NCBI GenBank assembly: GCA_031276035.1 | Contig: JAISNV010000001.1 | Location: forward strand, 266,062 to 330,061 | Length of the DNA stretch: 64,000 nt | Direction: 5' to 3' | From: Bacteroidales bacterium | GTDB taxonomy: Bacteria; Bacteroidota; Bacteroidia; Bacteroidales; BM520 | Part shown: positions 38,440-47,910 of the stretch, in pieces | Layout: every line of letters starts with the position of its first letter | Numbering within the stretch: the stretch's first letter is position 1 | Notes under the pieces: generated by a model | The model's input: the letters and a program-made list of their open reading frames with translations, nothing else | The model's database searches: none | What the model was told of the DNA's origin: nothing | Program-made: the position numbers and the translations under genes

Positions 38440-39726
38440 ATGAAAAATTCTAATAAAAACGCTTATTATATGACGATAATAGGCGTATTGTTTTTTATTT
38501 TCGGCTTTGTAACCTGGCTGAACAATGTATTAATTCCTTTTTTAAAACTGGCATGCGAGCTTACAGACTTTCAAGCATGGTGGGTAACTTCAGCATTTTA
38601 TATTGCCTATTTCTTCATGGCAATTCCCTCCTCTTACGTACTGAACAAAACAGGTTATTCTAAAGGAATTTCATTGGGATTAATAATAATAATGGTAGGT
38701 TCGCTTATATTTATTCCGGCGGCAACAAGCAGAAGTTATTTTGTATTCCTTATTGCATTATTTACACAAGGAGTCGGTTTGTCATTGTTGCAAACGGCAG
38801 CCAATCCGTATGTTACTATACTGGGACCGATTGAGTCGGCAGCACGGAGAATGAGTATCATGGGAATTTGTAATAAAGTTGCCGGAATGATAGGTATTTT
38901 ATTGCTTTCGAGCCTTCTGTTCGGCGGAACTTCACATATCATTGAAGAAATAAATGTTTTCAAAAACTTGGAAGAAAGCGGAATTATTCTCAATGCCAAT
39001 CAATTAATTGAAAAAACCGCCCTTCTTGATCAACTTGCTCGGAATGTTATCATTCCGTATATCGTAATGGCCGTCATTTTGTTTATACTTGCCATAATGG
39101 TTAATTTCTCAAAATTACCGAATATTGAAATAGAAGAATCCGAAGAAGTTAAAAGTTCCAGCAAACCGATTTACAAATATCCTTACATGATTTTAGGTGT
39201 TATTGCACTTTTCTTCTATGTCGGCGTTGAAGTTATTGCTATTGATTCTCTCAATCTGTACGGACAAGAACTCGGTTATACAATTGATCAATCCAAATAT
39301 TTCGGAACTGCAAGTCTCGTTGCACTCACAATCGGCTATTTACTCGCAATTGTTTTAATCCCGAAATATATTGACCAGCGCAAAGCCTTGATTTTCCAGA
39401 CTTGTCTCGCAATTATATTAGTTATTGCGGCTGTCTTATTAAAAGGACTTCCTTCCATCATCTGTGTTGTACTTTTAAGTTTCACACACGCAATAATGTG
39501 GCCAGCAATCTGGCCTCTATCATTAGACGGCTTGGGCAGTCACACGAAATTAGCGTCGGCATTCCTAATCATGGCAATTGCCGGCGGCGCAATATTACCT
39601 CCGATATACGGCGCACTCGCAGATGTTTTCACCCGTCAAACCGCATATTGGATTATGATTCCTTGCTATCTGATAATTCTTTTCTTTGCCGTTTACGGTT
39701 GGAAAATAGGGCGAAATAAAGTCTAA
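38440..39726 (+). CDS. Sugar MFS transporter (FucP/GluP type)
   Basis: A 428-residue inner-membrane transporter with twelve helices of the FucP/GluP branch of the major facilitator superfamily, proton-coupled sugar import. Typical phrases: GVLFFIFGFVTWLNNVLIPFLK (in part), YFFMAIPSSYVLNKTGYSKGI, GVGLSLLQTAANPYVTILGP and FFYVGVEVIAIDSL. The late FTHAIMWPAIWPLSLDGLG is also diagnostic. The sugar (glucose, galactose, fucose) cannot be told. It precedes mnmA by 52 bp; no sugar catabolic gene adjoins. Confidence 0.88.
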   Translation: MKNSNKNAYYMTIIGVLFFIFGFVTWLNNVLIPFLKLACELTDFQAWWVTSAFYIAYFFMAIPSSYVLNKTGYSKGISLGLIIIMVGSLIFIPAATSRSYFVFLIALFTQGVGLSLLQTAANPYVTILGPIESAARRMSIMGICNKVAGMIGILLLSSLLFGGTSHIIEEINVFKNLEESGIILNANQLIEKTALLDQLARNVIIPYIVMAVILFILAIMVNFSKLPNIEIEESEEVKSSSKPIYKYPYMILGVIALFFYVGVEVIAIDSLNLYGQELGYTIDQSKYFGTASLVALTIGYLLAIVLIPKYIDQRKALIFQTCLAIILVIAAVLLKGLPSIICVVLLSFTHAIMWPAIWPLSLDGLGSHTKLASAFLIMAIAGGAILPPIYGALADVFTRQTAYWIMIPCYLIILFFAVYGWKIGRNKV

Positions 39727-39778
39727 GAATAAAAAGTGTTTGATATTATATATTCATTAATTAGTATATCGATTTAAC

Positions 39779-40879
39779 ATGGCAGACAAAGTACTGATGG
39801 CAATGAGCGGAGGTATCGACAGCAGTGTTGCTTCAATATTATTAATGCGAGAAGGTTATGATCTCGTTGGAGTTACTTTCACGGCTTTCGATATAACAAA
39901 TGATGAAGGCAGTAAAGTCTGCGGTAATTTAAATGCTGCTAACGATGCAAAGAATTTAGCGAAACAACTCGGATTCGAACATCATGTTCTTGATGTTCGA
40001 AAAGAATTTAAAGATATTGTTATTTCGGATTTTGTTGAAGAATATTTAAACGGAAGAACTCCGAATCCGTGCGCTCTTTGTAATTTTACAATAAAATGGG
40101 GATTGCTTCTAAAACTCGCCGATAAGCTTAATTGCAAATATATTGCAACCGGTCATTACGCAAATATCGTCAATGAAAAAAACAGATATTTTCTGAAAAA
40201 AGGGATAGATCAGGCAAAAGATCAAACCTATTTTTTGTGGCGATTATCTCAGGAACAACTTTCAAGAACAATTTTTCCTTTGGGAAATCTGAAAAAACAA
40301 GATGTCCGGGAAATTGCTTCGGAAAACGGATTTAAAATATTATCGGAAAAAAAGGAAAGTCAAGAGATTTGTTTTATTCCTGATAACGACTATAGAAAAT
40401 TCTTAAGTGAAAATGTTGAAAACATAAGCATTTACGGGAAAGAAGGGAATTTTGTAGATACAAACGGAAGGATTCTCGGGAAGCACATCGGATTATATAA
40501 TTATACAATCGGACAGCGAAGAGGTCTCGGAATTGCTCTCGGCACTCCAATGTATGTTATCAGACTTGACAAGGAACGAAATGAAGTTATTTTGGGTTCG
40601 AAGGAAGAATTGTTCGGAACCGAAGTTATTGCATCACAAATTAATCTGATGAAGTACGAAAATATTGAAGATGGTAACGAATTTCAAACACGTGTAAGAT
40701 ATAGAAGCAAAAGTTCGCTTGCCAAGTTTAAAAATTTAGAGAATGGAAAACTTCTAATAGAATTTTTCGAACCTGTTGAGTCAATTACTCCCGGACAAAG
40801 TGTTGTATTTTATGAAAACGATAACCTAATTGGTGGCGGGATAATTGAAAGTGCCGGTTATTTTTGCGAATTACTATGA
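39779..40879 (+). CDS. mnmA: tRNA-specific 2-thiouridylase MnmA
   Basis: Adds sulfur to U34 of tRNA-Lys/Glu/Gln using ATP and a persulfide relay. The PP-loop is MSGGIDSSVAS at residue ~8. The two active cysteines are in TPNPCALCNFTIKWG (nucleophile, ~100) and ESQEICFIPDNDYRKFL (~200). A central GHYAN and DQTYFLWRLSQEQL fit, and IGQRRGLGIA and VRYRS mark the C-terminal beta domains. Length 366 is normal. Confidence 0.95.
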   Translation: MADKVLMAMSGGIDSSVASILLMREGYDLVGVTFTAFDITNDEGSKVCGNLNAANDAKNLAKQLGFEHHVLDVRKEFKDIVISDFVEEYLNGRTPNPCALCNFTIKWGLLLKLADKLNCKYIATGHYANIVNEKNRYFLKKGIDQAKDQTYFLWRLSQEQLSRTIFPLGNLKKQDVREIASENGFKILSEKKESQEICFIPDNDYRKFLSENVENISIYGKEGNFVDTNGRILGKHIGLYNYTIGQRRGLGIALGTPMYVIRLDKERNEVILGSKEELFGTEVIASQINLMKYENIEDGNEFQTRVRYRSKSSLAKFKNLENGKLLIEFFEPVESITPGQSVVFYENDNLIGGGIIESAGYFCELL

Positions 40880-41002
40880 TAATGTGTTGATTATTCTTTA
40901 TCATACCTATATCTGATATCTGAAGTTCGTCTTATTTAAGTTTTGCGTCAGCAGCGAGGAAATTGTCAATATATAAACAGAAGGTAATCAAAAAAATATA
41001 AT

Positions 41003-41737
41003 ATGAAAATTAAATTTATTTTATTGTTTTTATGTATTTATACATATTCATTTTGCCAAAACAGAATTAAAATTGATTTTAACAATACGACTTCTGGAGA
41101 TTATGATTTAATGATAAATGATATATTGACAAATAATGGATATGATAGTTTCATTGATTATCAACCTGAAAAATCGAACCATTATTATGATTTACTTATT
41201 AAGTATAATACAACATCTCATGATAATTATGATGAATTGAAGTCATTTTCATTAGCTCTGTATGATTCAACTGGTAATAGATTGAATGAAATAACAAAAA
41301 ATATTTCATTTTTTAACGTTAAGATAAATGAATATAAGAAAATATCAGAAGGCCTTAATTCATTGTTAGAGAAACGTCTTAAATACAAAAAAAATGACTC
41401 TTACAAGAAAGTAAAATACTTTAATATTACTTTTAATATACACAAATTAGATTCAGCAACTTATTCAATAGTAGCGAAAGGAGCAGGAAGCGAATCACTT
41501 GCCGATGTTGAAGATGCCTTTTTAACAAAAGCAACTGAATATCTGAGCGATTTTGATTACTATTTTAAGAATAACAAATATAAATATCACGCTCCTGGGC
41601 CTTATTCATTTGTACCGCATACAGGTTATATCGTTATCGGAATAATTAAAGGTAATTCTACGAATAATAATCACATCATGAAACTTAAAGAAAAACCTAT
41701 TGAGTTCATAAAAGAATTTGAGGAAGAAGATATTTAG
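41003..41737 (+). CDS. Secreted protein of unknown function
   Basis: A 244-residue protein with an N-terminal signal peptide (KFILLFLCIYTYSFCQ). The mature part is rich in Asn, Tyr and Lys, has SEGLNSLLEKRLKYKKND in the middle and GAGSESLADVEDAFLTK toward the end. I recognise no family or active site. Its last codons overlap the region upstream of the methyltransferase start; the two may be co-expressed. Base composition is more AT-rich than the flanking housekeeping genes. Confidence 0.6.
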   Translation: MKIKFILLFLCIYTYSFCQNRIKIDFNNTTSGDYDLMINDILTNNGYDSFIDYQPEKSNHYYDLLIKYNTTSHDNYDELKSFSLALYDSTGNRLNEITKNISFFNVKINEYKKISEGLNSLLEKRLKYKKNDSYKKVKYFNITFNIHKLDSATYSIVAKGAGSESLADVEDAFLTKATEYLSDFDYYFKNNKYKYHAPGPYSFVPHTGYIVIGIIKGNSTNNNHIMKLKEKPIEFIKEFEEEDI

Positions 41738-41765
41738 TTATAAAAAATTTAATTTTTATGGTCAA

Positions 41766-42497
41766 ATGAAAGAAAATAAATATGACGAGTCAGTATTTTT
41801 TGAGCAATATAAAAAAATGAACCGTTCCCTGAAAGGTCTTGAAGGTGCCGGCGAATGGTATATTCTCAAGGAAATGTTACCAGATTTTACTGGAAAAGAA
41901 GTTCTGGATTTAGGTTGCGGATTTGGTTGGCATTGCCGGTACGCAATGGAAAACGGAGCAAAGTCGGTAATCGGAATTGATATTTCCGGAAATATGCTTA
42001 AAGAAGCAAGGAAAATTAATAATCTGAAAGGTATTGATTATATAAAAAAAGCTCTTGAAGAAGTTGACTACCCTGCTGAAAAATTTGATATTGTACTTAG
42101 TTCTTTAACTTTTCACTATATTGAATCACTTGATATTATAAATCAAAATGTTTATAAATGGCTTAAACCTAACGGGAATTTTATTTTCACGGTCGAACAT
42201 CCGGTTTTTACGGCATTCGGCAGTCAGGATTGGATATATGGAGATAATGGAGAAAAATTGTTTTGGCCTGTTGACAATTATTTCATGGAAGGAAAAAGAG
42301 AAGCTGTATTTTTAGGAGAAAATATTATTAAATATCATAGAACTTTGACCACGTATTTAAGCGGTTTACTCAAACAAGGTTTTAAAATCAAAGAAATTAA
42401 CGAACCTAAACCAAGCGAAAAAATGTTGAACGAATTATCGGAAATGCAAGATGAATTACGTCGCCCGATGATGTTGTTGATTTCCGCAGAAAAATAA
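41766..42497 (+). CDS. Class I SAM-dependent methyltransferase
   Basis: A 243-residue Rossmann methyltransferase. SAM motif I is EVLDLGCGFGWHCRYAMENGA, motif II VIGIDISGNML, then FDIVLSSLTFHYIESLD. The start at 41766 yields MKENKYDESVFFEQYKKMNR, the usual opening of this group; a start at 41718 would overlap the previous gene and add 16 unconserved residues. The late EHPVFTAFGSQDWIY and PSEKMLNELSEMQDELRRP are common in this small-molecule methyltransferase group; the substrate is unknown. Confidence 0.85.
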   Translation: MKENKYDESVFFEQYKKMNRSLKGLEGAGEWYILKEMLPDFTGKEVLDLGCGFGWHCRYAMENGAKSVIGIDISGNMLKEARKINNLKGIDYIKKALEEVDYPAEKFDIVLSSLTFHYIESLDIINQNVYKWLKPNGNFIFTVEHPVFTAFGSQDWIYGDNGEKLFWPVDNYFMEGKREAVFLGENIIKYHRTLTTYLSGLLKQGFKIKEINEPKPSEKMLNELSEMQDELRRPMMLLISAEK

Positions 42498-42695
42498 AAA
42501 CAATATCCAACAATCATATTGTTTAAATATAAACATTATCACCTCCGCATAAACGGTAATGTAAATTTATAAGAACATCATCACGTAGGAAGTATTTGAA
42601 AACCATCGCTTCGCCAATATATCCGGCATTAAGCACATTTTATAAATTTTAACCTTAATTTCTTCTTAACATTTTTTTTATTTTCCATAATTAAT

Positions 42696-42703
42696 TATAT
42701 TTG
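42696..42703 (+). promoter_or_regulatory. Bacteroidetes -7 promoter box
   Basis: TATATTTG followed by CA, 95 bp before the M16 start codon; the palindrome lies between. Confidence 0.5.
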
Positions 42704-42721
42704 CAATCAAGATTATTAATA

Positions 42722-42749
42722 AATTTATATTACCCTTGTAATATAAATT
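42722..42749. repeat. Perfect 12 bp palindrome in the M16 leader
   Basis: AATTTATATTAC-CCTT-GTAATATAAATT, 12 bp arms and 4-base loop, predicted inside the 5' leader. The core TACCCTTGTAA equals part of the island's 52 bp palindromes, but the flanks do not match. Confidence 0.6.
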
Positions 42750-42798
42750 ATCTTAGCTCTTTTAAATAATCCGCATTAAACAATAAAAATATAATTTT

Positions 42799-45711
42799 AT
42801 GAAAAACTTCCTCAAACTATTTCTTCTTTCATTTATTCTTGTTATTGCATTTTCTTGCATAAATGAAAAATATCCTTATGAAACGGTTAAAAACGATCCG
42901 CTAAAAACAAGAATCTATACTTTAGATAACGGCCTCAAGGTTTACATGTCAATTAACGACGAGCAACCGCGTATTCAAACTTATATTGCCGTTAAAGTAG
43001 GAGGAAAAAACGATCCTGCCGAAACCACAGGTTTAGCACATTATTTCGAACATCTTATGTTTAAAGGAACTGAACTATTCGGCACGCAAAATTATGAAAC
43101 TGAAAAACCTTTGCTTGATGAAATCGAAGCGCTGTTTGATGTTTACAGAAACACTACAGACGAAAATGAACGTAAAGAAATCTATAAGAAAATAGACAGT
43201 ATCAGTTTCGAAGCATCCAAGATTGCCATTCCTAATGAATACGACAAATTAATGGCTGCAATAGGCGCAAGCGGTACAAATGCTTCAACAAGTTTCGACA
43301 GAACTGTTTATACGGAAGATATTCCAAGTAATCAAATTGAAAATTGGGCAAAAATACAATCGGATCGTTTCAAAAACAATGTTATCAGAGGTTTCCATAC
43401 TGAGCTTGAAACTGTTTATGAAGAAAAGAATATGTCATTGACAAATGATAGCAGAAAAGCTTATGAAGCAATGTTGCAAGGATTATATCCCAAACATCCG
43501 TACGGACAACAAACTGTTCTCGGCACACAAGAACATCTTAAAAACCCGTCAATAAAGAATATCAAAAATTATTACAGAACATATTATGTGCCTAATAACA
43601 TGGCAATTTGTCTTGCCGGTGATTTTAATCCTGATGAAATGATTGAAATCATTGATAAATATTTCGGAGATATGCAGCCGAATAATAATCTTCCTAAATT
43701 AAATTTCGAACCGGAAAAACCTATCGAAAAACCTGTTATTAAAGAAGTTTACGGTTTAGATGCGGAAGTTATTCAAATTGCATGGAGAACGGATGGCGCC
43801 AAAAGTAATGACGCTATTATTGTTGAATTAATAGGAGCTTTATTATCCAACGGAAAAGCCGGATTGATAGATGTTAATTTAAAACAAACTCAAAAAGTGC
43901 TTTCTGCTTGGGCTTCGGGATACTGTATGACGGATTACGGGATGATAAGTTTGACAGCAAGACCTAAAGGCGGTCAAACTCTTGAAGAAGTGAGAGATCT
44001 TCTGCTTGCTGAAGTAGAGAAACTTAGGAATGGTGAATTTGACGAAAATCTGATTTCTTCCATCATATCAAATTGGAAACTAAGTACACAAAGGCAGTAC
44101 GATACGAACAGAGGTCGTGCCAACGCTTTTGTAACAAGCTTCATTAATGATATCGAATGGAAAGACGAAGTCGAATATTACGACAGAATAAGTAAAATCA
44201 CAAAACAAGATATTATCAACTATGCAAATAAAAATATCAAAGACAATAATTATGTAGTGGTTTACAAACGTGAAGGCAAAGATCCGAACGAGCAGAAGAT
44301 TGCAAAACCGGAAATTACCCCGATAGCAACAAATAGAGATGCCGCAAGCGCTTTTCTCGAAGAAATAAAAGCCTTCCAAGCCAATCCAATTACTCCGGTA
44401 TTTCTTGATTTTAATAAAGACCTCAGCATTTCTAAAGACAATAATAAAATGGAAGTGCTATACAAACATAATAAAACTACGGATTTATTTAATTTATATT
44501 ACAGATATAAATTCGGCACAAATGAAATTCCAAAATTAAGCATTGCAGCAGACTACCTGAAATACCTCGGTTCATCTACAATGTCTTTGGAAGAACTAAA
44601 TAAAGCATTTTATGATATTGCCTGCGGTTTCTCAATATCTTATTCCGAAAATGAATGTTATATAAGTTTCTCCGGTTTAAATGAAAACATGCCGAAAGCT
44701 ATAAAACTTTTCAATGATTTTATTAATGATATTCAACCCAATGAAGAAGCTCTCAAAAATCTAAAAGCCGATTTATATAAAAGTCGAAGCGACTCGAAAC
44801 TCAACCAAAACACGAATTTCTCCGCTTTACGTAATTACGCAATGTATGGGAAAGATTACGTAACCGCAACAACCTTAACTAATGAAGAAATTGAAGCTAC
44901 ATCATCTGACGAATTACTTAAGTTAATTGACGAGTTGCTGGGATATGAGTATAAAACCCTGTATTATGGCCCTTCTACCGAACACGAATTGCTTGCAACA
45001 ATTAACAAAAATATTTTCGTTAAAGAAAATTTAAAACAGGTTCCGGCAGAAGTAAAATATTATCCTTTACAAACCGAAACCAATTCGACTTTATTGGTAG
45101 AATACGATGCGAACCAGATTCGTTATGCACAAATTTCCAATAAAGGCGAAAAGTATGATTTAAGTAAAGAACCTATTATTCTGTTATACAGCGAATATTT
45201 CGGCGGCGGAATGAATGCTATTGTTTTCCAGGAAATGCGTGAAGCCCGCGGATTGGCATATTCTGCCTATGCTTATATGATTTCTCCAAAAGACCTCAAC
45301 GATACTTACACTTTCCAAGCTTTTATCGCAACTCAGAATGATAAGTTCAATGATGCAATTGAAGCTTTTGATGATATTATTAATAACATGCCGGCAAGCG
45401 AAGTTGCATTTGACATTGCAAGACAAGGATTGTTAAGTAATTACGAAACGCAGCGTGTAACAAAGATGAATGTACTGTGGAATTATTTAAGAGCAAAAGA
45501 ATTGGGCTTTGATTTCGACAGAAGACAATATTACTATGAAAACTTTCAGAAATTAACTCTTGATGATGTTGTAAAATATCAACAAGAAAATATCAAAAAC
45601 AGAAAATACACTTATTGTGTGTTAGGTCGTCAAAGTGATTTACATTTAGATAAATTGAAATCTTTGGGTTCAGTGAAGACTTTGAGCAAAGAAGATATTT
45701 TCGGGTATTAA
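42799..45711 (+). CDS. M16-family zinc metallopeptidase lipoprotein
   Basis: A 970-residue pitrilysin-family peptidase. A lipoprotein signal (LKLFLLSFILVIAFSC) ends at Cys20, so it is anchored to a membrane facing the periplasm or surface. The inverted zinc motif is HYFEH at 81-85, with the distal Glu in HTELETVYEEKNMSL. Two M16 units are present; the second (RYAQISNKGEKYD, GGGMNAIVFQEMREARGLAYS) has no HxxEH and is the usual inactive half. It probably degrades peptides in the envelope. Upstream leader with promoter box and palindrome. Confidence 0.9.
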   Translation: MKNFLKLFLLSFILVIAFSCINEKYPYETVKNDPLKTRIYTLDNGLKVYMSINDEQPRIQTYIAVKVGGKNDPAETTGLAHYFEHLMFKGTELFGTQNYETEKPLLDEIEALFDVYRNTTDENERKEIYKKIDSISFEASKIAIPNEYDKLMAAIGASGTNASTSFDRTVYTEDIPSNQIENWAKIQSDRFKNNVIRGFHTELETVYEEKNMSLTNDSRKAYEAMLQGLYPKHPYGQQTVLGTQEHLKNPSIKNIKNYYRTYYVPNNMAICLAGDFNPDEMIEIIDKYFGDMQPNNNLPKLNFEPEKPIEKPVIKEVYGLDAEVIQIAWRTDGAKSNDAIIVELIGALLSNGKAGLIDVNLKQTQKVLSAWASGYCMTDYGMISLTARPKGGQTLEEVRDLLLAEVEKLRNGEFDENLISSIISNWKLSTQRQYDTNRGRANAFVTSFINDIEWKDEVEYYDRISKITKQDIINYANKNIKDNNYVVVYKREGKDPNEQKIAKPEITPIATNRDAASAFLEEIKAFQANPITPVFLDFNKDLSISKDNNKMEVLYKHNKTTDLFNLYYRYKFGTNEIPKLSIAADYLKYLGSSTMSLEELNKAFYDIACGFSISYSENECYISFSGLNENMPKAIKLFNDFINDIQPNEEALKNLKADLYKSRSDSKLNQNTNFSALRNYAMYGKDYVTATTLTNEEIEATSSDELLKLIDELLGYEYKTLYYGPSTEHELLATINKNIFVKENLKQVPAEVKYYPLQTETNSTLLVEYDANQIRYAQISNKGEKYDLSKEPIILLYSEYFGGGMNAIVFQEMREARGLAYSAYAYMISPKDLNDTYTFQAFIATQNDKFNDAIEAFDDIINNMPASEVAFDIARQGLLSNYETQRVTKMNVLWNYLRAKELGFDFDRRQYYYENFQKLTLDDVVKYQQENIKNRKYTYCVLGRQSDLHLDKLKSLGSVKTLSKEDIFGY

Positions 45712-45804
45712 AATATATATCTTTAAATATGTTTATCTTATAGAATTTAAAAATTAATCTCATAAAACCGTATTAAAATTATTGTAAAATAAACCTATTT
45801 TGTC

Positions 45805-47784
45805 ATGAAAAACCTATTTATTTCTCTACTATTTATTTGTTCGTGCAATTTTATTTTCGGGCAAAATTTTAATCTTAATATTAATAACAAGGGTAATCGC
45901 TTACAAACTTATCCGAATATTATTCAAGCTAATCAGGAGATAATTGATATAATTAATCTGGTTGATACAATAAACTTAGAAAATGATATCCGCTGGATGC
46001 AAAACTTGGAATGCAGAGATGCTCAATCTACAGAAGCATTGCAAACTCAGAATTGGCTTATTGAGAGGTTTGAATCATTAGGTCTTGAAACTTATATTCA
46101 TTTTTTCCCTTGCGGAGATAATTATTTGGGTTATTGCACGGAACAATATTGTAATGGCGACACTTTAGATGCCGGGAATGTTGTAGCAATTCAATACGGC
46201 TCAAAATATCCCGATGAAATAATTATTGTTTCATCTCATTACGACCATCCCGACGGCCCCGGCGCCGATGATAATGCTTCCGGTACGGCAGGTGTTCTTG
46301 AAACGGCAAGAATATTAAGTCAATACGAATTAGAACGTACAATAATGTATGTTCCTTTTAATGCCGAAGAATATTGGATGGTAGGAAGCATGCCTTTCGC
46401 TCAGAAATGTGCTATGGAAAATTTAAACATTCTCGGCGTTTTTAATTATGATATGATCGGTTTCTTTCCTGAAGGAATGGGAGATATAACTATGAGTAGC
46501 GGCTCATCTCCTATTTCCCAACAATTATGGGAATATTATTACAAGGTCGCCAACATTTATGTTCCGGACGTACCTACTTTTAGATTTACCGCAGGCGATA
46601 GTTACGGCGGCGATCACATGCCTTTTAATATTTATGAATACCCCGCCTTATATATTGGCGATACTGAATATCATGAACTTCATCCTTGTTATCATGAATT
46701 GTGCGACACAATCGGAAATGGCGTAAATAGCTTCCCACTTGCTGAAGCTTTTGTTAAAGCCGTTACCGCAGCCACTATCGAACTTGCAAACGGATATTTA
46801 CCACCACAAAATTTTGCGGCAATTCCTTCCGAAAACAATATTTTTCTAAGTTGGGATGAGGCAGATAATTCTTCATATAAATTATTTAAAGATAATCTTT
46901 TAATTGCCGAACTTGATGAAAATTTTTATATTGATGAGAATGTTGTTCAAGGGATCGAATATGAATATTATGTTATTGGAATCAGAAATGATAACATAGA
47001 AAGTGGAGAATCTAATCATGATGCAGCTAAAATCTCAGAAACATTAGTCCTACCCTATTATAATAATTTTGAATCTGAAGATGATTTGATGGATTTTCGT
47101 TTTAACGATGAAGAGTGGAATTTATACGGAGCTTCTCCCCAGTCCGGTAATTTTTGTATAACAAATATATCATCATATCTTCCGGATAATTATTTAACAT
47201 TAGTGGAATTACGATGGTTTTCAATTCCTAATACAATTACGGATATTAATTTAAATTTCTATTATCGCGGAACGATTTCCGGAATCTGGCACAATTCAAA
47301 TCTTTTCGTTGAAGTTACTACCGACAGAAAAAGATGGGATAAGCTGTTAAAATTAAATGGAGCACAAGCGCAATGGAAATTATATGAAATATCATTAAAT
47401 GATTATATCGATAATGATTTTGTCCAAATAAGGTTTAGACTCGAATCATCGGGGGCAGAAGATTGGAACTTTATTAAAAAAATTTACATTGATAATCTTT
47501 CGATTGATTATTCATCGCCCGGGCAAGCTGTTGAAACTTATGAAATATTAAAATTCGAAGATATTAATATTTTCCCAAATCCATCAAATGGGGAATTTAA
47601 TATTCTTACAAGTTTGAATAAAGAGTATAATATTGCTGTTTATAATCTTTCGGGAATAAAAGTTTATGAAATTAATAATTTTAAAGACGGAAAATTAGAT
47701 TTAAAGCATTTAAACAGCGGAATGTATTTTGTAAAAATCAACACAGGTAAAAACAGTATTGCAAAGAAAATACTAATCGAATAA
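45805..47784 (+). CDS. Secreted M28 metallopeptidase with T9SS sorting domain
   Basis: A 659-residue exported aminopeptidase-type enzyme. After a signal peptide (SLLFICSCNFIFGQ) the M28 domain shows its zinc ligands: VSSHYDHPDG with GADDNASGTAGVLE, NAEEYWMVGSMPF and a final DTEYHELHPCYHELCDT. A fibronectin-III-like segment follows (PPQNFAAIPSENNIFLSW), then a jellyroll-like region (FRLESSGAEDWNFIK). The last ~75 residues form a type A T9SS C-terminal domain (INIFPNPSNGEFNI, GIKVYEINNF, LNSGMYFVKIN). It should be exported across the outer membrane and processed. Confidence 0.9.
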   Translation: MKNLFISLLFICSCNFIFGQNFNLNINNKGNRLQTYPNIIQANQEIIDIINLVDTINLENDIRWMQNLECRDAQSTEALQTQNWLIERFESLGLETYIHFFPCGDNYLGYCTEQYCNGDTLDAGNVVAIQYGSKYPDEIIIVSSHYDHPDGPGADDNASGTAGVLETARILSQYELERTIMYVPFNAEEYWMVGSMPFAQKCAMENLNILGVFNYDMIGFFPEGMGDITMSSGSSPISQQLWEYYYKVANIYVPDVPTFRFTAGDSYGGDHMPFNIYEYPALYIGDTEYHELHPCYHELCDTIGNGVNSFPLAEAFVKAVTAATIELANGYLPPQNFAAIPSENNIFLSWDEADNSSYKLFKDNLLIAELDENFYIDENVVQGIEYEYYVIGIRNDNIESGESNHDAAKISETLVLPYYNNFESEDDLMDFRFNDEEWNLYGASPQSGNFCITNISSYLPDNYLTLVELRWFSIPNTITDINLNFYYRGTISGIWHNSNLFVEVTTDRKRWDKLLKLNGAQAQWKLYEISLNDYIDNDFVQIRFRLESSGAEDWNFIKKIYIDNLSIDYSSPGQAVETYEILKFEDINIFPNPSNGEFNILTSLNKEYNIAVYNLSGIKVYEINNFKDGKLDLKHLNSGMYFVKINTGKNSIAKKILIE

Positions 47785-47786
47785 TA

Positions 47787-47809
47787 GGTTTAAGTAATAA
47801 CTTTAAACC
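47787..47809 (+). terminator. Hairpin after the M28 gene
   Basis: GGTTTAAG-TAATAA-CTTTAAACC, 8 bp stem with one bulge, 3 bp past the stop codon. The following TTTTA tract is weak. Confidence 0.45.
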
Positions 47810-47910
47810 ATCTTTTATCTATTAGTTAATATTTCATAAATCATTATATCTAATAATCACTGTATTGCCTTCTTTTTGTACTTTCGCGTGAATTTATAAT
47901 AAATCAGATC

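Larger units (their letters stand above)
42498..42798. other. Gene-free region before the M16 peptidase
   Basis: 301 bp holding a promoter box (42696-42703) and, just downstream in the 5' leader, a perfect palindrome (42722-42749). Nothing coding is visible. Confidence 0.45.
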
